This document shows positions 31,839-33,217 of a stretch of DNA of 33,217 nt, in pieces (the stretch's first letter is position 1; every line of letters starts with the position of its first letter). Source of the DNA: Desulfobacteraceae bacterium. Its GTDB lineage: Bacteria; Desulfobacterota; Desulfobacteria; Desulfobacterales; Desulfosalsimonadaceae. A program made the position numbers and the translations under genes. The notes below the pieces were generated by a model, which did not search any database, had not been told where the DNA came from, and saw only the letters and a program-made list of their open reading frames with translations. Location: positions 1-33,217 of the forward strand of contig DAIEHU010000001.1 in NCBI GenBank assembly GCA_027353395.1, written 5' to 3'.

Positions 31839-32687
31839 ATGACTGAATTTTACGGAATCAAAATTGAAGACATATTCAATTCCATGAAGGGCCGCTTCCG
31901 TCCCGAAGGCGCTTCCGGCGTCACAAACACCTTCGGTTACGCCATCAAGGATGCCGGCAAATGGAAACTGACCATTGCAAACGCTGCAATGGCGATTGAA
32001 AAAACCGATGACCTGTCCGGATGCGATGTGGTTTTAGACACGGACGCTGAAACATTCGTGGGCTTAAACATTGGGAAAGTGGACGCCATGTCCGCCCTGA
32101 CCTCCCGGAAGCTGAAAGTGAGGGGGGATTTCAATACCTTCGGCCTGACCAGCCGGATGTTTCAAAAATACGTGACGCCGGGACAGGAAACAAGGCAGGC
32201 GCAGGAGCTGATCGCCCTTAAAAAAACCATTTCGGTGAATCAGCGCTTTGCTACGGGCCCTGTTTTCGGCAAATTTTTGAAAGGATTAAAAGACAAAAAA
32301 ATACTGGCCATCAAATGCCCGGTGTGCGGGCGGCTTCAATCTCCTCCCAGGGAAACCTGCGCCATTTGCAGGGCCAGAAATAATGAATGGGTGGAAATCG
32401 GACCCAAGGGAGAACTTCGGATGATGGAATACTGCTATTACGCCAGCCCGGACCCCCTGACCGGCGAGACCCGCGAAACCCCTTATGGAGCCGTCGGCAT
32501 TCTTCTGGACGGGTGCAAAGACGAAGAAGTATTCTGGCATCTGCTCCGCCCGGACCAGCTGGACCAGGCCAAAATGGGAAATGTGTTTTACGGCAAGGTG
32601 ACCCACGGCACCCGGCTGCGGCCGGTCTGGAATGAAAAAAGAACCGGCACCATAGAAGACATTAAATATTTTGAAATCGACGAATGA
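31839..32687 (+). CDS. SCP2 - DUF35 two-domain protein
   Basis: The product is 282 aa. Residues about 5-115 form an SCP2-like domain (IEDIFNSMKGRFRPEGASGV, KVDAMSALTSRKLKVRGDF). Residues about 145-282 form a DUF35 protein with zinc-ribbon Cys160, Cys163, Cys174, Cys177 and the OB-fold stretch YASPDPLTGETRETPYG. It corresponds to the last 265 residues of the triple fusion at 23112-25457, without the synthetase. A 10-residue insert (GNVFYGKVTH) lies near the end. GGGGGA before the ATG marks the start. It is probably an accessory subunit of A'B', with SCP2 as acyl-CoA holder. Confidence 0.87.
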   Translation: MTEFYGIKIEDIFNSMKGRFRPEGASGVTNTFGYAIKDAGKWKLTIANAAMAIEKTDDLSGCDVVLDTDAETFVGLNIGKVDAMSALTSRKLKVRGDFNTFGLTSRMFQKYVTPGQETRQAQELIALKKTISVNQRFATGPVFGKFLKGLKDKKILAIKCPVCGRLQSPPRETCAICRARNNEWVEIGPKGELRMMEYCYYASPDPLTGETRETPYGAVGILLDGCKDEEVFWHLLRPDQLDQAKMGNVFYGKVTHGTRLRPVWNEKRTGTIEDIKYFEIDE

Positions 32688-32698
32688 GGAGTCCGGTC

Positions 32699-33160
32699 AT
32701 GGATAAAAATTTCGATACAACAGATTGTTATATGATTGAAGGAAAACTGGCCCTGCCCTATACGTATTTCGCCGGGCGGGTGGGGAGCACATTTATTACG
32801 ACCATCCGCGACAGGCACAAAATCATGGGCGTGAAATGCAACGCCTGCAATAAGGTATTTGTGCCCCCCCGCCAGACATGCGAACGGTGCCTGGAAGATA
32901 TCCGTGACAACTGGGTGGAACTGGGCAATACCGGGGAGGTCGTCAATTTCACGGTCGTCCGCTACGATGACAAGCACCTGCCGAGAAAAGCCCCATTTGT
33001 AATGGCTATGATTCAACTTGATGGCGCGGACACGCCTATGGTGCATATTCTGGAAGGAATTGATCCTGAAAGAATCACCATCGGCCTGAAAGTCCAGGCG
33101 GTGTTTGCGGCAAAAACCACCAACACCATTTTAGACATCGATCATTTTGAACCGGTATAA
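32699..33160 (+). CDS. DUF35 Zn-ribbon OB-fold protein
   Basis: The product is 153 aa from the ATG at 32699, with GAGGAG seven bases upstream. The frame also opens at 32684, which lies before that site and overlaps the previous gene. The zinc ribbon is Cys47, Cys50, Cys61, Cys64 (KCNACNKVFVPPRQTCERC), and the OB part ends in TNTILDIDHFEPV. It is close to the first half of the DUF35-MaoC fusion (25479) and lacks the hydratase half. It is probably the second OB-fold partner of the A'B' thiolase-like complex. Confidence 0.88.
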   Translation: MDKNFDTTDCYMIEGKLALPYTYFAGRVGSTFITTIRDRHKIMGVKCNACNKVFVPPRQTCERCLEDIRDNWVELGNTGEVVNFTVVRYDDKHLPRKAPFVMAMIQLDGADTPMVHILEGIDPERITIGLKVQAVFAAKTTNTILDIDHFEPV

Positions 33161-33175
33161 AAAAGGAACCCCATC

Positions 33176-33217
33176 ATGGCGCTCATCTATGAAAAAAAAG
33201 GCCGAATTGCTTATATT
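33176..33217 (+). CDS. Probable enoyl-CoA hydratase/crotonase (N-terminal fragment)
   Basis: Only 14 codons (MALIYEKKGRIAYI) are in the window. AAAGGA precedes the ATG. The pattern E-x-x-G-x-I-A-x-I is the usual crotonase N-terminal strand before LNRPE. If correct, it would supply the hydratase step that is fused as MaoC in module 1. Confidence 0.55.
   Translation, partial: MALIYEKKGRIAYI

Noticed and set aside
1..33217. CRISPR array, insertion sequence or prophage
   Set aside because: No regularly spaced repeats, transposase, terminal inverted repeats or phage genes were seen on either strand.

Overview
The window looks like chromosome of an anaerobic, mid-GC Desulfobacterota bacterium (Desulfobacterales-like). 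This is inferred from three things. The glutamate synthase is split and archaeal-type, the N-acetylglutamate synthase is a short GNAT type, and there is a dense set of acyl-CoA-processing genes of the kind found in fatty-acid- or aromatic-degrading sulfate reducers. No phage, insertion sequence or CRISPR array was seen. Genes are tightly packed, and most starts have clear AGGAG-type ribosome binding sites.

Left part (1-4030, minus strand): nitrogen assimilation. A glutamine amidotransferase class II protein (runs off the left edge) and an FMN-type glutamate synthase each have their own TTGACA promoter. Each also has a structured leader: two stem-loops with six-base loops, followed by an overlapping intrinsic terminator. 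This is the architecture of ANTAR-protein antitermination leaders. The two P1 stems differ in sequence but keep the loop AAYGGC, which supports the fold.

Middle part (4100-16700): housekeeping genes. On the minus strand lie a tRNA-dihydrouridine synthase, a dGTPase-like HD hydrolase and two overlapping YkgJ-type cysteine-cluster proteins. On the plus strand lie a dienoyl-CoA-isomerase-like crotonase, RimO (with no ATG/GTG/TTG start before its first cluster cysteine), a polyprenyl diphosphate synthase and an exported protein. Then come a tRNA-Val(GAC) with C at position 33, a GNAT ArgA-type enzyme, a CBM48 mini-protein, a cyclophilin-like protein, and an operon of two PilT-family ATPases with a small conserved protein.

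Right part (16860-33217, plus strand): a long acyl-CoA catabolic cluster, apparently opened by a promoter at 16863. It starts with two unlike acyl-CoA dehydrogenases, a TetR regulator and a PHP-domain protein. Two paralogous modules follow. Module 1 is thiolase-like A and B, an acyl-CoA synthetase-SCP2-DUF35 triple fusion, a DUF35-MaoC fusion, and an acyl-CoA dehydrogenase. Module 2 is a separate acyl-CoA synthetase, A' and B', SCP2-DUF35, DUF35 alone, and the beginning of a probable crotonase. Functions that are fused in one module are split in the other.

All four thiolase-like subunits lack the thiolase nucleophilic cysteine and the GHP histidine. The set (paired dehydrogenases, MaoC/DUF35, cysteine-less thiolase fold) resembles the steroid side-chain ChsE/ChsH/Ltp2 retro-aldolase logic of actinobacteria. 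It may be a poorly described anaerobic route for shortening a bulky or branched acyl-CoA. The substrate cannot be read from the sequence.
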